A stretch of DNA of 64,000 nt from Paraburkholderia hiiakae (GCF_904848665.1 NZ_CAJHCQ010000011.1:62001-126000), one strand, 5' to 3'; counted from the first letter of the stretch, positions 54,914 to 64,000 are shown. Notes: generated from the letters alone by a model not told the origin. Numbers and translations: made by a program.

Positions 54914-55270
54914 ATGCGTATGCGAAGTGGACTGGATATGCGTCGGGAGGTCCGTACGCCGCTGTTGTTCGCCCCGCTGCTTCTGAACAAGGACGGCCGC
55001 GCTCTCGCGCAGGTCGCCGACCTTAGCTCGCGCGGGGCGCTCCTGCACGCGCGCAACGGTCTGCTCTTCCGGGGAGAGACGGTCTCGGGATGGCTGCAGT
55101 CGGCGCCGATCGACGACGAAGACGAGATCGTCCTGGCCGTCGCGCTCGATGTTCGGTGGATCGCCGAGGATCAGGAGAGAGGATGGAGCCGTGTGGGTTG
55201 CGAGATGCATGCGCTGGATCAGCGCTCGATGGCCCGTCTGCAGGACCTGATTGCGAAGGCCGCGCCCTAG
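54914..55270 (+). CDS. PilZ domain protein
   Basis: A 118-residue single-domain protein. The c-di-GMP motifs are RREVR (residues 10-14, RxxxR) and DLSSRGALL (D/NxSxxG), with W-x-x-V-G-C-E-M-like RVGCEMHALD at the end of the barrel. It would bind c-di-GMP and alter motility, biofilm or transcription through a partner. No partner is adjacent. The start has CAGG upstream. Confidence 0.8.
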   Translation: MRMRSGLDMRREVRTPLLFAPLLLNKDGRALAQVADLSSRGALLHARNGLLFRGETVSGWLQSAPIDDEDEIVLAVALDVRWIAEDQERGWSRVGCEMHALDQRSMARLQDLIAKAAP

Positions 55271-55341
55271 CCGTTCGACAAGTCATGCCTACGCGCCAAA
55301 GTCTGCGCTAAAGTTTGTGAGCCGCCCGCCGAAAATCAGGC

Positions 55342-55596
55342 ATGGCGCACGAACAACCCAAACCCCCTCAAAACGATCCGATCCGGGCAGAAGCACGGGC
55401 GCTGGAGGCCAGCATCCGCGCGATCAGACGGGCACAGGGAAAGAGGAACCCTGAAGATTGTGTGCCGGGCAGCCCGGAACGCCTCGCGATCATGGAAGCG
55501 TTCGTGCGCGATGTCGGGCGTGTGCTTGCGCTCGATATGCGCGAGCTCGAAAAGGACGATGACAGCGATCCCAACGGTAGGGGTTCGGCCGGGTAG
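55342..55596 (+). CDS. Small hypothetical protein
   Basis: An 84-residue, charged, soluble protein: KPPQNDPIRAEARALEASIRAIRRAQGKRNPEDCVPGSPERLAIMEAFVRDVGRVLALDMRELEKDDD. It is mainly helical and acidic at the end. I recognise no family. Its Shine-Dalgarno is weak. It converges with the flavoprotein oxidase eight bases away. Probably real, because the protein looks ordered and lies in a gene-sized gap. Confidence 0.5.
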   Translation: MAHEQPKPPQNDPIRAEARALEASIRAIRRAQGKRNPEDCVPGSPERLAIMEAFVRDVGRVLALDMRELEKDDDSDPNGRGSAG

Positions 55597-55604
55597 GCCG
55601 AGAT

Positions 55605-57395
55605 TCAAGACCCCACAGGCGTGAAGCCGTCAGCACTCCAGTCTTCGCTGCCCACTCCGTGGTGCACGAAAAAGAACCCTTGCGGATCGTAGCGATCCTT
55701 GATGGCTTTCAGCCGCGCATAGTTGACTCCCCAAAACGCCTCGCGCCAATCGCTGCGAAAAAAATCGGTCTCCGAAATATAGGAGCCGCTTCGCGGCGAT
55801 AGCGCCTTGAGAATGGCCGCAGCCTTGCCCACATTCGCGGCGTTGCGATGTGCCTGCGCCATGTCAGGCGGCGGGATGGGGAGGCCCGGAAAGGGCGGTG
55901 GGCCGCCTGTGGCGACGATCATCAGGCCGAAGGCGTCGGCCACTTTCGGATTCATGGCGCACTGGCGCGCCTCTTCGTTCACCTCCGGCGGCGCGCCGGC
56001 GAGCCCTTTGTTGAAATGCAACTCTACGGCTTGAAACTGGGCCGCCGCGACGAAGGCATCGGCAAGCCGGCCGCGTTGCGCCGGTTCGAGCAGGGCCGCG
56101 GGCAGCCATTGCGACTCATAGGCGTGCAGGAACGCGGAGGCCTGCTCGCCGTCGCCTTGCCACCAGCCATGGTTGTGTGTGGCGTTGGCGCGCGGGTCTG
56201 CCACGAGTCCCGGGTTGGCGTCGACGTCCCACCAGCGACGCGACGGGCCAGCGCCGACGTGAGGTCCTTCGTTCAAGCTGAAGTCCATCGGCGAGGCGCG
56301 CACCCAGTCGATGAAAGGCGCCCAGACCGACTTCGCCTGATGGTCGTCGAGGCCCTGGCACACCATCGCCACTTCGATCTCATCGCTGTGAAAGATGAAT
56401 CGCTCGCCCCATTCAGGATTGAACAGATTGTCTGCATAGTGATCGAAGAGTCGCGCAGCCAGCCGCCGGTAAGCCTCGCGCGACGAAGCCTTGACCTTGA
56501 ACCTGGCCCAGCCGAAGTTTTCGGGCAGGTCATGGGTCTGTAGCGTGATCTTCGTCACCGCGCCGAAACTGCCGCCGCCGCCGCCCTTGAGCGCCCAGAA
56601 GAGATCGGGCTCCTGGCATGCGTTCACCGTGCGGACAACGCCGTCGGCGGTGACGATCTCGGCCTGTAGCAGGCTCGCGGCCGCGAGGCCATAACGCTTC
56701 GACCACGACCCGAAACCGCCGCCTAGAACGAGGCCGGCGACGCCCACGGTCGTGCATCCGCCACCCTGAACGTAGCGTCCCGCCTGGGTCGTGACGGCGG
56801 TGTAGGCGTCGATCCACATGCAGCCTGTCCCGAGCGTCACTGCAGGCTTCGGTGGCGTCGAGCAGCCGGCTGGAACGAACGCGTCATGGAGTTCGATGCG
56901 GTTCATCCCGCGCGTCCAGATCAGAAGAGAATCGGGCGCGTTCGAGCCGCCGAGATAACTGTGGCCGCCGCCTTTCACCACCAGACGCAAATTGTGCTCG
57001 CGCGCGAAATTGACGCCCGCAACCACGTCTGCGGTAGAACGGGCCGCCACTGCGTAGGTGCTTGCGTTCGCCGTCCAGGCATCGAGCCAGCCGGAGATCT
57101 GGGTGGCGCCCGGATCGTCGCCGAGCGCGAACGGGTTTCGCGCTTCCTTGATTCTCGCGAGGCACGCTTGCGCGTGTGGCGTTTGCGCGCAGGTCTGCCA
57201 GATCGTGGTGGGTTGCAGCAAATTTCCGCCGACCGCCTGGCTCAGCGCTTCCCATTCCGGCGCTTTCGGCCAGGCAGGATCGCCTGGCCGCACGCGAGCC
57301 GCGCGAGCCGAAGCGGGCAGCACGCCGGCGAAGGTCGAGGCGGTGGCGAGGCACGGCAAGGCGACAACTCCCTTGAGCAGGCATCGTCGTTTCAT
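55605..57395 (-). CDS. Exported FAD-binding oxidase (BBE / berberine bridge-like)
   Basis: A 596-residue flavoprotein of the VAO/BBE type. The start MKRRCLLKGVVALPCLATA is a signal peptide (RR present, so Tat is possible), cleaved near residue 33. The FAD domain has VVKGGGHSYLGGSNAPDSLL with His145, and GGGCTTVGVAGLVLGGGFGSWSKRYGL with Cys214; these sit where bicovalently flavinylated oxidases attach FAD. The C-terminal BBE segment is YARLKAIKDRYDPQGFFFVHHGVGS. Such enzymes oxidise sugars or alkaloid-like alcohols and make H2O2. GAGGAG precedes the ATG. Substrate unknown. Confidence 0.88.
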   Translation of the reverse strand: MKRRCLLKGVVALPCLATASTFAGVLPASARAARVRPGDPAWPKAPEWEALSQAVGGNLLQPTTIWQTCAQTPHAQACLARIKEARNPFALGDDPGATQISGWLDAWTANASTYAVAARSTADVVAGVNFAREHNLRLVVKGGGHSYLGGSNAPDSLLIWTRGMNRIELHDAFVPAGCSTPPKPAVTLGTGCMWIDAYTAVTTQAGRYVQGGGCTTVGVAGLVLGGGFGSWSKRYGLAAASLLQAEIVTADGVVRTVNACQEPDLFWALKGGGGGSFGAVTKITLQTHDLPENFGWARFKVKASSREAYRRLAARLFDHYADNLFNPEWGERFIFHSDEIEVAMVCQGLDDHQAKSVWAPFIDWVRASPMDFSLNEGPHVGAGPSRRWWDVDANPGLVADPRANATHNHGWWQGDGEQASAFLHAYESQWLPAALLEPAQRGRLADAFVAAAQFQAVELHFNKGLAGAPPEVNEEARQCAMNPKVADAFGLMIVATGGPPPFPGLPIPPPDMAQAHRNAANVGKAAAILKALSPRSGSYISETDFFRSDWREAFWGVNYARLKAIKDRYDPQGFFFVHHGVGSEDWSADGFTPVGS

Positions 57396-57427
57396 GACGT
57401 CTTTTCTCCTCGCGATGGGTGAAACGC

Positions 57428-60400
57428 TTAGTTTTCCCAATTATGATGCAACGCCGCCAGAGCACGCTGAAGCGCCTGCTGATCGACGGGTTTGACGAGG
57501 TGATAATCGAAACCGGCCGCGCGCGAGCGCTGGAAATCCTCGGCCTGGCCGTACCCCGTGATGGCGACGAGACGAAGGCCCGCGAGCTGAGGCATCGTGC
57601 GCAGTGTCTGGGCAAGCTCATAGCCGCTCATGCCGGGCAGCCCGATGTCGAGCAGCGCGATCTCGGGAAGAAACGCTGCGGCGAGCCGGATCGCCTCGGG
57701 TCCGCTGTAGGCGACGGCCAGCGTATGCCCTTGCAGCGCGAGGAGTGCCGCGAGGGAATCCGCGCCGTCCTTGTTGTCGTCCACCACGAGCACGCGGCGC
57801 TGATCCACATCGGCGGCACCGGCGGCGGCTACCGGGGCAGCGGGGCGCGCAATGCGCCGCAAGCGGATTTCGAACGTCGCGCCATGTCCGATGCCAGGGC
57901 TTTGCGCGCTAATCGTTCCCTGGTGCATTTCCACGAGGCGTCTCGCCACGGCCAGCCCGATGCCCAAGCCGCCCTGAGCGCGATCGAGCGTGCGCTCGCT
58001 TTGCACGAACAGGTCGAACACATGAGGCAGCAGCTCGGCCGAAATGCCCGAGCCGTTGTCCGAGATGCCGATGACGACGTGGGTGCCTTCTGGCCGGGTC
58101 CAAACGCGGATCGTGCCGCCGGGGTTGGTGTACTTCACGGCGTTGGAGAGCACGTTGGCGACGCACTGCACCAGCCGCGCCATATCGCCATCGACGTATA
58201 GCGGTTCGTCGCGCTTTGCGGTTTCGACCGTGAGCGTATGCTGCCTTTCGCGCAGCTGCGGCTCGACCGTTTCGATACCCAGGGCCACGACGTTCGCGAG
58301 ATCGACCGCTCGCCGCCGCAATTTGATGCGGCCCTGGGTGATGCGCGAAACATCGAGAAGATCGTCGACCAGGCGGCTCAGTTGGGTGGTTTGCCGCTTG
58401 ATCATGTCGATGGCATGCTGCGCCTCGGCATCGCCCGTCAACATACGCGAAAGCAGCTCGCCGGCATTGGTGATGGGCGCGAGCGGATTGCGCAGCTCAT
58501 GGGCCAGCATGGCGAGAAATTCGTCTTTCTGCCGGTCGGCAACGCGCAGGGCGTCGGCGCCGCTCGCGCGCTCCTCGGCCTCCTGGTGGTGAGAGATGAT
58601 GATGGCCGCGGTCTGTGCGAGGCGCATCGCGAGTTCACGATCGAGAGGGGTGGGCTTGCACGGGGCCTCGTGATACATGGCGAACGTGCCGACCACCTTC
58701 CCGGCGGAAGTCTCGACTGGGAAAGACCAGCAGCCGCGATAGCCGTGCTGCTGTGCGAGCCACAGCCATTCCTTCCAGGACGGATCTTCGGTCACGTCCG
58801 GCGTAATGACGGGCTGCCGCGTATAGGCGGCCAGCCCGCAGGAGAACGAGTCGGCGGCGATGCGGAAACTCTCGACGCTCGCAGCGTACTCCGCGCCCAT
58901 GCCGGTGACGTGCCGCAACTCCGTCTGCTCCGCGTTGGCGAGATAGAACGCGCAGCGGGCGCGGGCGCCCATCTGCCTGACCGCCGCCTTCGTGAGAACG
59001 TCGAGCGAGACGGCGAGCGGCGCGTTGTTCACGGCCGCCTGGAAGGCTTCCTTCTGCGCGGCCACCCACGCCGCGGTGTCGCGCAGAACCGTCTCGACGC
59101 GCTTACGCTCGGTCATGTCGACCGCCATGCCGAACCATTCGACGATCTCGCCGTGGCTGTCCAGCACCGGGATCGCGCGCGAAAGCGTCCAGCCGGGCGT
59201 GCCGTCGACGCGCCGCACGCGATGCTCGAGTTCGAACTTGCTCTTGTTGCGAACGGCCAGTTCGATGTGGGCGAGCACGGCGTCGCGATCCTCCGGTGCG
59301 ATGTAGCGTTCGAGCCAGCCTGAACTGGCACCTTCGGTATTGGCGATGAAGTCTCGCCCCTGGAGAAAGCGCATTTCGCTCCAGTCGGCGCTCACCGAAT
59401 AGACCGCGTCCGACGACGCATTGACCAGCGCGCGAAATCGCTCTTCGCTTCTGCGCCGCAATGCCGTGAGTTCGAGCAGCGCGCCGATGCGGGCGACCAG
59501 TTCGCGAGCGGAGAAGGGTTTGACCAGATAGTCGTCCGCGCCCGCACCCAGACCATCGACGCGTGCCTCTTCCCCTGCGCGGGCGGAGAGCAGGATGACG
59601 GGGATATCGAGTAGCTGCTTGTCGGTGCGCACGGCCCGCAGCAAGCCCAGGCCGTCGAGCCGGGGCATCATGATGTCGGCAAGAATCAGGTCGGGCCGCT
59701 GCCGAGCCGCGGCTTGCAGTGCCGCGGCGCCGTCCGGGACGACCTCGACGGCGTAGCGTCCGGCCAGCAGGCTTCGCAAGTAGGCGCGCATGTCGGCATT
59801 GTCGTCGGCGACCAGCACACGCAGCCGGTCTTCCGCCGCGATGGCGGGCAGTGCGGCGACCGGCACTGCGTCGGGCACGATGTCTGGAGGACCTGCCGGT
59901 TCGTCGACCACGCTCTCGGGTATCCAACGCAACGCCTCCTGCACGAAGGCTTGTGCGTGGATGGCGCTCGGGTCGCCGGCGTGCGCCGGCTTGAGCCGAT
60001 CGGCGCTCAAATGCGTCGAGCCGAGCGGGATACTCACCACGAATCGTGTGCCGCTGCCGGGTTCGCTGGCGGCGGTGATCTCGCCGCCATGAAGCTTGAC
60101 GAGTTCCTGGACGAGAGAAAGCCCGATGCCCGTTCCTTCCTGAGTGCGCCCAGCGACCCCTTCGACACGATGGAAACGCTCGAAGATGCGGGGTAATTCG
60201 TTGTCCGGAATACCTGCGCCGGTATCGCTCACTTCGAGCAGCGCCTGTGCATTGCGCGAACGCAGCCGAACGGCGATCTCGCCGCGCAGCGTGTATTTGA
60301 AGGCGTTGGATAGCAGGTTGAGGACGATCTTTTCCCACATTGGCGGATCGACGTACACAGTCTCGGCGAGCGTTTCGCACTCGACGGTGTACGTCAGGCC

Positions 60401-61795
60401 GCCGCGTTCGATTGCGGAGCGAAAGGTCCCAGCCACGTTGCGGGTGAGCGCCGCGAGATCGGTCGGCTCATAGGAGGCCTGCACGCGACCGGCTTCGATG
60501 CGGGAAAAATCGAGCAGCGTGTTGACGAGCCGCAGCAGCCTGAGCGCATTGCGATGCGCCAGCGCGAGCTGGGCGCGCGCCTGGTCTGGAACTGAGGGGT
60601 CCGAAGCAAACTCGGCAACGGGGCCGAGCATGAGCGTCAAGGGCGTGCGGAACTCGTGGCTGACGTTGGAAAAGAAAGCCGTCTTGGCGCGGTCGATGGC
60701 GGCCAGCGCCTCGGCTCGCTTGCGCTCCTCTTCGAGCGCCCGCGCGTCGCGGATGCCGGTGACGACCTGCGAGGCCGCAAGCTCGAAAAAGGTGCGATAT
60801 CCCGCGTCGACCACGCGGTGCGGACTGAGGCCACAAATAAGCACACCGAACGTGCGGGACCGATCCGAGGAGGCGAGCGGCAGCACGATGGCCGAACGTG
60901 TCGCCTCGTCCCACGGACTGCGGGGCAGCGCATCCGCATGTTGAGGCAAAAGCGCCACGATCTCGATACGCCGCTCGAGCACGGCTTCCCGTAGCGGCCA
61001 CGGCTCGTCGGCGTTCGCGTTGGCGAGTTCGACCTGTGCCGGCGCCAGGTGTTCGAGAGCCTGCGCGCTCACGCCTGCGCTGGCCGCTCTGCGCGCGCGG
61101 GTGCCGTCCTCGTTCAGCAGATAAAGCAGCGCGAACGGCACATCCCAGGCGTTGTCTTCGAACACCGCAGCGGCGTTCGCGCACACCTGTTCGGCAGTTT
61201 GCCCGTCCGCGTGCGCCGCGCCGCGCGCGCCGAGCTCGCGCAACGTGCGCAACTGTCGCTCGACGAAGATCTGCTCGGTCGTCTCCGTGACTGTCGCGAG
61301 GACACCGCCGATGCCCGACTCGACGGACGCGTCCGGCACCGGGCTGTACGCGAGGCGGAAATGGGTTTCTTCGCGCGGCACCTTGCGCTCGATGAGAACG
61401 GCGATATCGTCGTTCACCGATGCCGGCCCCCCGCGAAAAGGCCGTTCGGCCATCGGGCCGAGGATATGAAAGACCTCGCTCCAGCAGTCGCGAAACCGCT
61501 GGCCCATGGCTCGGGGATGCTTTTCGCCGAGCACGGGCCGGTAGGCATCGTTGTAAATCTGGACGAAATCGGCGCCCCACCACAGCAGCATGGGCGAGTG
61601 ATTGTGCAGGACCAGCGACGCGGTGGAGCGCAACGCCTGCGACCAGCCGTCGACCGGCCCGATCGAGGTTTGGCTCCAGTCGACCGCGCGGGCGAGTGCG
61701 CACGCCTCGCCCGCACCCATCAGACATGCGGGGGCCGCCGTCGCCTCGCGTGGCAGTCGTTGCGTGTCCGGGAAACGGTCCTCGGTTGACGACAT
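57428..61795 (-). CDS. Hybrid histidine kinase with two kinase cores and two receiver domains
   Basis: A 1455-residue soluble protein. In order: a PAS-like region (about 30-180), GAF (about 200-350), HisKA with FFSNVSHEFRTPLTLMLGP (about 370-390), HATPase (about 490-600), receiver RVLVADDNADMRAYLRSLL...LILADIMMPRLDG (about 665-780), PAS (about 790-910), GAF (about 930-1080), HisKA with LAMLAHELRNPLAPI (about 1105), HATPase (about 1215-1325) and a final receiver RVLVVDDNKDGADSLAALLALQG...IALLDIGLPGMSGYEL. Both ATPase parts keep G-box motifs. No membrane segment. It may integrate two cues through successive phosphorelay. No regulator gene is adjacent. Confidence 0.9.
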   Translation of the reverse strand: MSSTEDRFPDTQRLPREATAAPACLMGAGEACALARAVDWSQTSIGPVDGWSQALRSTASLVLHNHSPMLLWWGADFVQIYNDAYRPVLGEKHPRAMGQRFRDCWSEVFHILGPMAERPFRGGPASVNDDIAVLIERKVPREETHFRLAYSPVPDASVESGIGGVLATVTETTEQIFVERQLRTLRELGARGAAHADGQTAEQVCANAAAVFEDNAWDVPFALLYLLNEDGTRARRAASAGVSAQALEHLAPAQVELANANADEPWPLREAVLERRIEIVALLPQHADALPRSPWDEATRSAIVLPLASSDRSRTFGVLICGLSPHRVVDAGYRTFFELAASQVVTGIRDARALEEERKRAEALAAIDRAKTAFFSNVSHEFRTPLTLMLGPVAEFASDPSVPDQARAQLALAHRNALRLLRLVNTLLDFSRIEAGRVQASYEPTDLAALTRNVAGTFRSAIERGGLTYTVECETLAETVYVDPPMWEKIVLNLLSNAFKYTLRGEIAVRLRSRNAQALLEVSDTGAGIPDNELPRIFERFHRVEGVAGRTQEGTGIGLSLVQELVKLHGGEITAASEPGSGTRFVVSIPLGSTHLSADRLKPAHAGDPSAIHAQAFVQEALRWIPESVVDEPAGPPDIVPDAVPVAALPAIAAEDRLRVLVADDNADMRAYLRSLLAGRYAVEVVPDGAAALQAAARQRPDLILADIMMPRLDGLGLLRAVRTDKQLLDIPVILLSARAGEEARVDGLGAGADDYLVKPFSARELVARIGALLELTALRRRSEERFRALVNASSDAVYSVSADWSEMRFLQGRDFIANTEGASSGWLERYIAPEDRDAVLAHIELAVRNKSKFELEHRVRRVDGTPGWTLSRAIPVLDSHGEIVEWFGMAVDMTERKRVETVLRDTAAWVAAQKEAFQAAVNNAPLAVSLDVLTKAAVRQMGARARCAFYLANAEQTELRHVTGMGAEYAASVESFRIAADSFSCGLAAYTRQPVITPDVTEDPSWKEWLWLAQQHGYRGCWSFPVETSAGKVVGTFAMYHEAPCKPTPLDRELAMRLAQTAAIIISHHQEAEERASGADALRVADRQKDEFLAMLAHELRNPLAPITNAGELLSRMLTGDAEAQHAIDMIKRQTTQLSRLVDDLLDVSRITQGRIKLRRRAVDLANVVALGIETVEPQLRERQHTLTVETAKRDEPLYVDGDMARLVQCVANVLSNAVKYTNPGGTIRVWTRPEGTHVVIGISDNGSGISAELLPHVFDLFVQSERTLDRAQGGLGIGLAVARRLVEMHQGTISAQSPGIGHGATFEIRLRRIARPAAPVAAAGAADVDQRRVLVVDDNKDGADSLAALLALQGHTLAVAYSGPEAIRLAAAFLPEIALLDIGLPGMSGYELAQTLRTMPQLAGLRLVAITGYGQAEDFQRSRAAGFDYHLVKPVDQQALQRALAALHHNWEN

Positions 61796-62106
61796 CGGGT
61801 GCCTGCGCCTCCAGCGTCCGCGATTCCTTGCGGCCCGGTCTCCATTGGCAATGGAGAGGGGTCAAGGGCTGTTTTTTATGATATCAGCAATGCGGCGCGC
61901 GGCATGTCGCGGTCGCGGCGCTTGCGCCTCGCGGTCGTCATGCGCTTTGTCCTCGATTGCCGTTACTGGTCAGCGTGGGAAACGACGCTCAGGGTCGCGA
62001 GCGAATTGTTGCCCTTGGGGCCGCTGGTCGGGCGTCCTGTTTTTCATCTTGCGCCGCAGCGCGTCCCGGCACGCGCCCGAGCACCATCGGCCGGGCAACG
62101 CAAGCG
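61796..62106. other. Intergenic region upstream of the hybrid kinase
   Basis: About 310 bp between the kinase start and the GH44 stop, both on the minus strand. It should hold the kinase promoter. No gene or strong element is seen; an A+T-rich patch lies at 61870-61890. Confidence 0.4.
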
Positions 62107-63822
62107 TCACTCATGCTGCGCCTGTGCGCCGCGCAGCACGTACAGCGTCACGCTCTGCGCGGGCAGGCTCGCGCGCAGCGTGCCGTCCCGGTAGGGCGCG
62201 TCGGGCATGCGCGACAGCTGGTTGTTCGCGAGCCGCCAGGTTTCGGCCACGCCGCTCGCCGCGAAATGGTCGAGCGTGACGGCGGCGTCTGCGGGGCGGT
62301 CCAACTGCTTGTTGATGACCACGAGCGTCAGCGCGTGATCGCTCTCGCGTAAGGCGGCGAATGCGGAAACCGTGTCCGGGTCGGGCGCGCTTGCCGAGAT
62401 GCTGGTCGCACCGAACGCCGCGCCGTTGCCGTCGTAGTTGCGGTAGAGCTTGAACGCTTTGTACACCGGCATCGAGGAATCGAGCGTGCCCCAGCGCGTG
62501 GCGATATCCAGCCCTTCGCAGCCGAAAATGCCGAGCACGTCGGCCTGGGCAGTCGCGCCGTTCATCAGCGTGTCGCCGCCCCAGTTGTATTCCGTGATGC
62601 CGATGGGCGTGCCCGGGTAGTAGTACGTATCGACCCAACGCCGCATCAGCGGGATCAGCGCCACGACGCTGTTGATCCACGTGGGGTCTTTGTAGTTCGG
62701 GTCCCACAGGTCGCGCGTGGAGCGGTTGCGCATGAGCGCGACGGCCTGCGAGTTCGTCGCGCCCGTTTCGGCAAATTCGCCGCCCTGCGGGTAGAAGTGG
62801 AGGCTGAACACATCCACCGGATGGCCCGCCGCTTTCCATTGCGTGAGCAACCAGGGCACGTAGGGCATGCCCTGAGTTTCGCCTGTGCGGTCGGGCGCGT
62901 GATCGAGGCCGTGGTCCGCTGCGTACTGCTGGTCGAAGCCGCTATAGAAGTAGCCCTGCCAGCCCCATTCTTCCGGCGCGACGATCTGCGCGTGCGGGTC
63001 CGCGGACTTCACGGCGCGCGAATAGGCGATCACCTTGTTTGCGATTTCGCTCGCATGCGCGCCCGTGGGATGCACGTCGCGGTGGATGAGCTGCCAAAGG
63101 CTCGGTTCGTTGTCGAGCGCGTAGTAGCGCACGCCGCCCGCGCTCGCGCCGCCGAACTGCTTGACCAGATCCGCCACGCGCGCCTGTTCGTTTTGCGGGT
63201 CGTCGGGTGTCGAGGCGTCGTTCGTGTCGTTGCCGTCGATTGGCTTGCCACCTGGCGCCACGCCATTGCCGGCGTCGGCATGGCCGTTCACGTCGTAGTT
63301 CGGCTGCGGGCCGTATTTGGCGATCGAGAAGCTCGCGAGCGTCGCGCGCGCCGGCCCGAGTTTCGCCACACGGCCGAGCATCGGAATGGTCACGATGGGC
63401 GTGGCGCCCGCCGCCTGGGTGAGCGCGACGAAGCGCTCGCCGAACTGGTCGTTGATATCGGCGGGATTGACGGCGAGGCTTTCGAAATACCAGTCCTTGC
63501 CCGCATTGCGCGCGTCGATGCGCCAGTTATAGGCCGAGGCGCTGTTGCCGCCCGAGCGGTTGACCGGCGCGCGCAGGTCTTGCAGGACGGCAGTCGTGCC
63601 GAAGTTGATGCCGTAAATCAGCGGGCTGATGGGATGCCGGCCTGCCGCGGCATCCACCGAGATGGCCACTGGCAAGGGCGTGCCGGAGGTCGCGTCGGTG
63701 CAGGCCGCCGCGCCCGATATGAGCAGCGCGCCGATCAGCACCGTATGCAGGTTAGGGCGCTTGAGGCTGCGGGCGGTAAGCGTCGTCAGCCCGAGGACGC
63801 GGGCTGGTCGGAGTATGTTCAT
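62107..63822 (-). CDS. Glycoside hydrolase family 44 lipoprotein
   Basis: A 571-residue exported glycosidase. The signal ends in the lipobox-like GAAAC (Cys41). The (beta/alpha)8 domain follows: PISPLIYGINFG, NRSGGNSASAYNW, acid/base Glu239 in YALDNEPSLW and nucleophile Glu411 in GITEYNWGG, the GH44 pattern. A C-terminal beta domain carries TLVVINKQL. GH44 enzymes cleave beta-1,4-glucans such as cellulose or xyloglucan. Together with the tannase it fits a plant-associated lifestyle. Confidence 0.88.
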   Translation of the reverse strand: MNILRPARVLGLTTLTARSLKRPNLHTVLIGALLISGAAACTDATSGTPLPVAISVDAAAGRHPISPLIYGINFGTTAVLQDLRAPVNRSGGNSASAYNWRIDARNAGKDWYFESLAVNPADINDQFGERFVALTQAAGATPIVTIPMLGRVAKLGPARATLASFSIAKYGPQPNYDVNGHADAGNGVAPGGKPIDGNDTNDASTPDDPQNEQARVADLVKQFGGASAGGVRYYALDNEPSLWQLIHRDVHPTGAHASEIANKVIAYSRAVKSADPHAQIVAPEEWGWQGYFYSGFDQQYAADHGLDHAPDRTGETQGMPYVPWLLTQWKAAGHPVDVFSLHFYPQGGEFAETGATNSQAVALMRNRSTRDLWDPNYKDPTWINSVVALIPLMRRWVDTYYYPGTPIGITEYNWGGDTLMNGATAQADVLGIFGCEGLDIATRWGTLDSSMPVYKAFKLYRNYDGNGAAFGATSISASAPDPDTVSAFAALRESDHALTLVVINKQLDRPADAAVTLDHFAASGVAETWRLANNQLSRMPDAPYRDGTLRASLPAQSVTLYVLRGAQAQHE

Positions 63823-63870
63823 CGGGCGCGTGGGTGAAGCGGTGGCTGGCGGTTCCTGATCTCTTGTCAG

Positions 63871-63891
63871 TAACGGCAGGCATTGCCGTTA
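63871..63891. promoter_or_regulatory. Palindromic operator candidate upstream of GH44 gene
   Basis: TAACGGCA, GGCAT, TGCCGTTA: perfect 8-bp arms, about 50 bp upstream of the GH44 start. This is a typical place for a LacI/GntR-type operator. A+T-rich DNA follows to the end of the window. Confidence 0.45.
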
Positions 63892-64000
63892 ATCAAGGGT
63901 GGAACTCGCACGAAATCATCACGAATGTCAGTTTGATGCGACATCCGGGATGTTTTCTTACGTATTATATGCGCCGTCGAATCTTCACAGTTGGCCCGGG

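Overview
The window is GC-rich, densely coding DNA with long ORFs on both strands, good Shine-Dalgarno sites and frequent GTG starts. Two short secreted DUF4148 proteins, many AraC/LysR/IclR/TetR regulators and MFS carriers, and a CCTAC...GTAGG palindromic repeat pair seen in Burkholderia-type genomes point to a betaproteobacterium of the Burkholderiaceae, most likely Paraburkholderia or a close relative. The gene mix is catabolic and accessory, with no ribosomal genes, tRNAs, phage or CRISPR, which suits a secondary chromosome, a megaplasmid or an accessory part of the main chromosome (inference).

Layout. 1-3.6 kb: a truncated TetR regulator, a CocE-type hydrolase, a frameshifted scrap of a sigma-54 activator, and a sulfotransferase. 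3.8-8.7 kb: an aromatic-acid-type MFS carrier, an SDR dehydrogenase and a ketosteroid-dehydrogenase-like flavoprotein, divergent from an IclR regulator; this looks like one substrate-induced catabolic operon. 8.7-17 kb: an exported alpha/beta hydrolase, a DUF4148 protein, a luciferase-like monooxygenase, a SnoaL-like protein with a TTG start, a Na+/H+ antiporter, small envelope/stress proteins (BON, DUF1328, DUF1488) and a transketolase. 17-19.6 kb: a decayed SDR gene, then a coupled ogt / ada-alkA alkylation-repair operon.

19.8-23.9 kb: a TauD-type dioxygenase followed by a complete sulfonate/taurine-type ABC importer. 23.9-24.5 kb: a large inverted repeat. 24.5-29 kb: an MDR oxidoreductase, a free-standing dihydrolipoamide-dehydrogenase-like flavoprotein, and a LysR regulator divergent from an EamA exporter. 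29-35.7 kb: an NtaA/SnaA/DszA monooxygenase, a MetQ-type binding protein, an MFS carrier, a YeiH-type exporter with a coupled four-cysteine mini-protein, and a PhnD-like protein without a signal peptide. Together 19.8-35 kb reads as a loose organosulfur-scavenging neighbourhood.

35.8-44 kb: a fatty-acid desaturase, an epoxide hydrolase, then 4-oxalomesaconate hydratase, a ModA-like protein without a signal peptide, a secreted tannase/feruloyl esterase and a second aromatic-acid carrier. This last set fits hydrolysis and uptake of tannin or feruloyl-ester derived phenolic acids and one late step of the 4,5-cleavage pathway. 44-54 kb: an Aer-like chemoreceptor, then a CusRS/IrlRS-type two-component system converging on a complete RND efflux operon. 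54-64 kb: a second DUF4148 protein with a 12-bp tandem repeat at its end, a minimal PilZ protein, a small hypothetical, an exported bicovalent-type flavoprotein oxidase, a 1455-residue hybrid histidine kinase with two kinase cores, and a GH44 lipoprotein glycosidase.

No single locus is plainly a new defence or mobile system. The parts that look least described are the flavoprotein/SDR/carrier/IclR operon, the two periplasmic-binding-protein folds without export signals, and the YeiH-coupled four-cysteine mini-protein.
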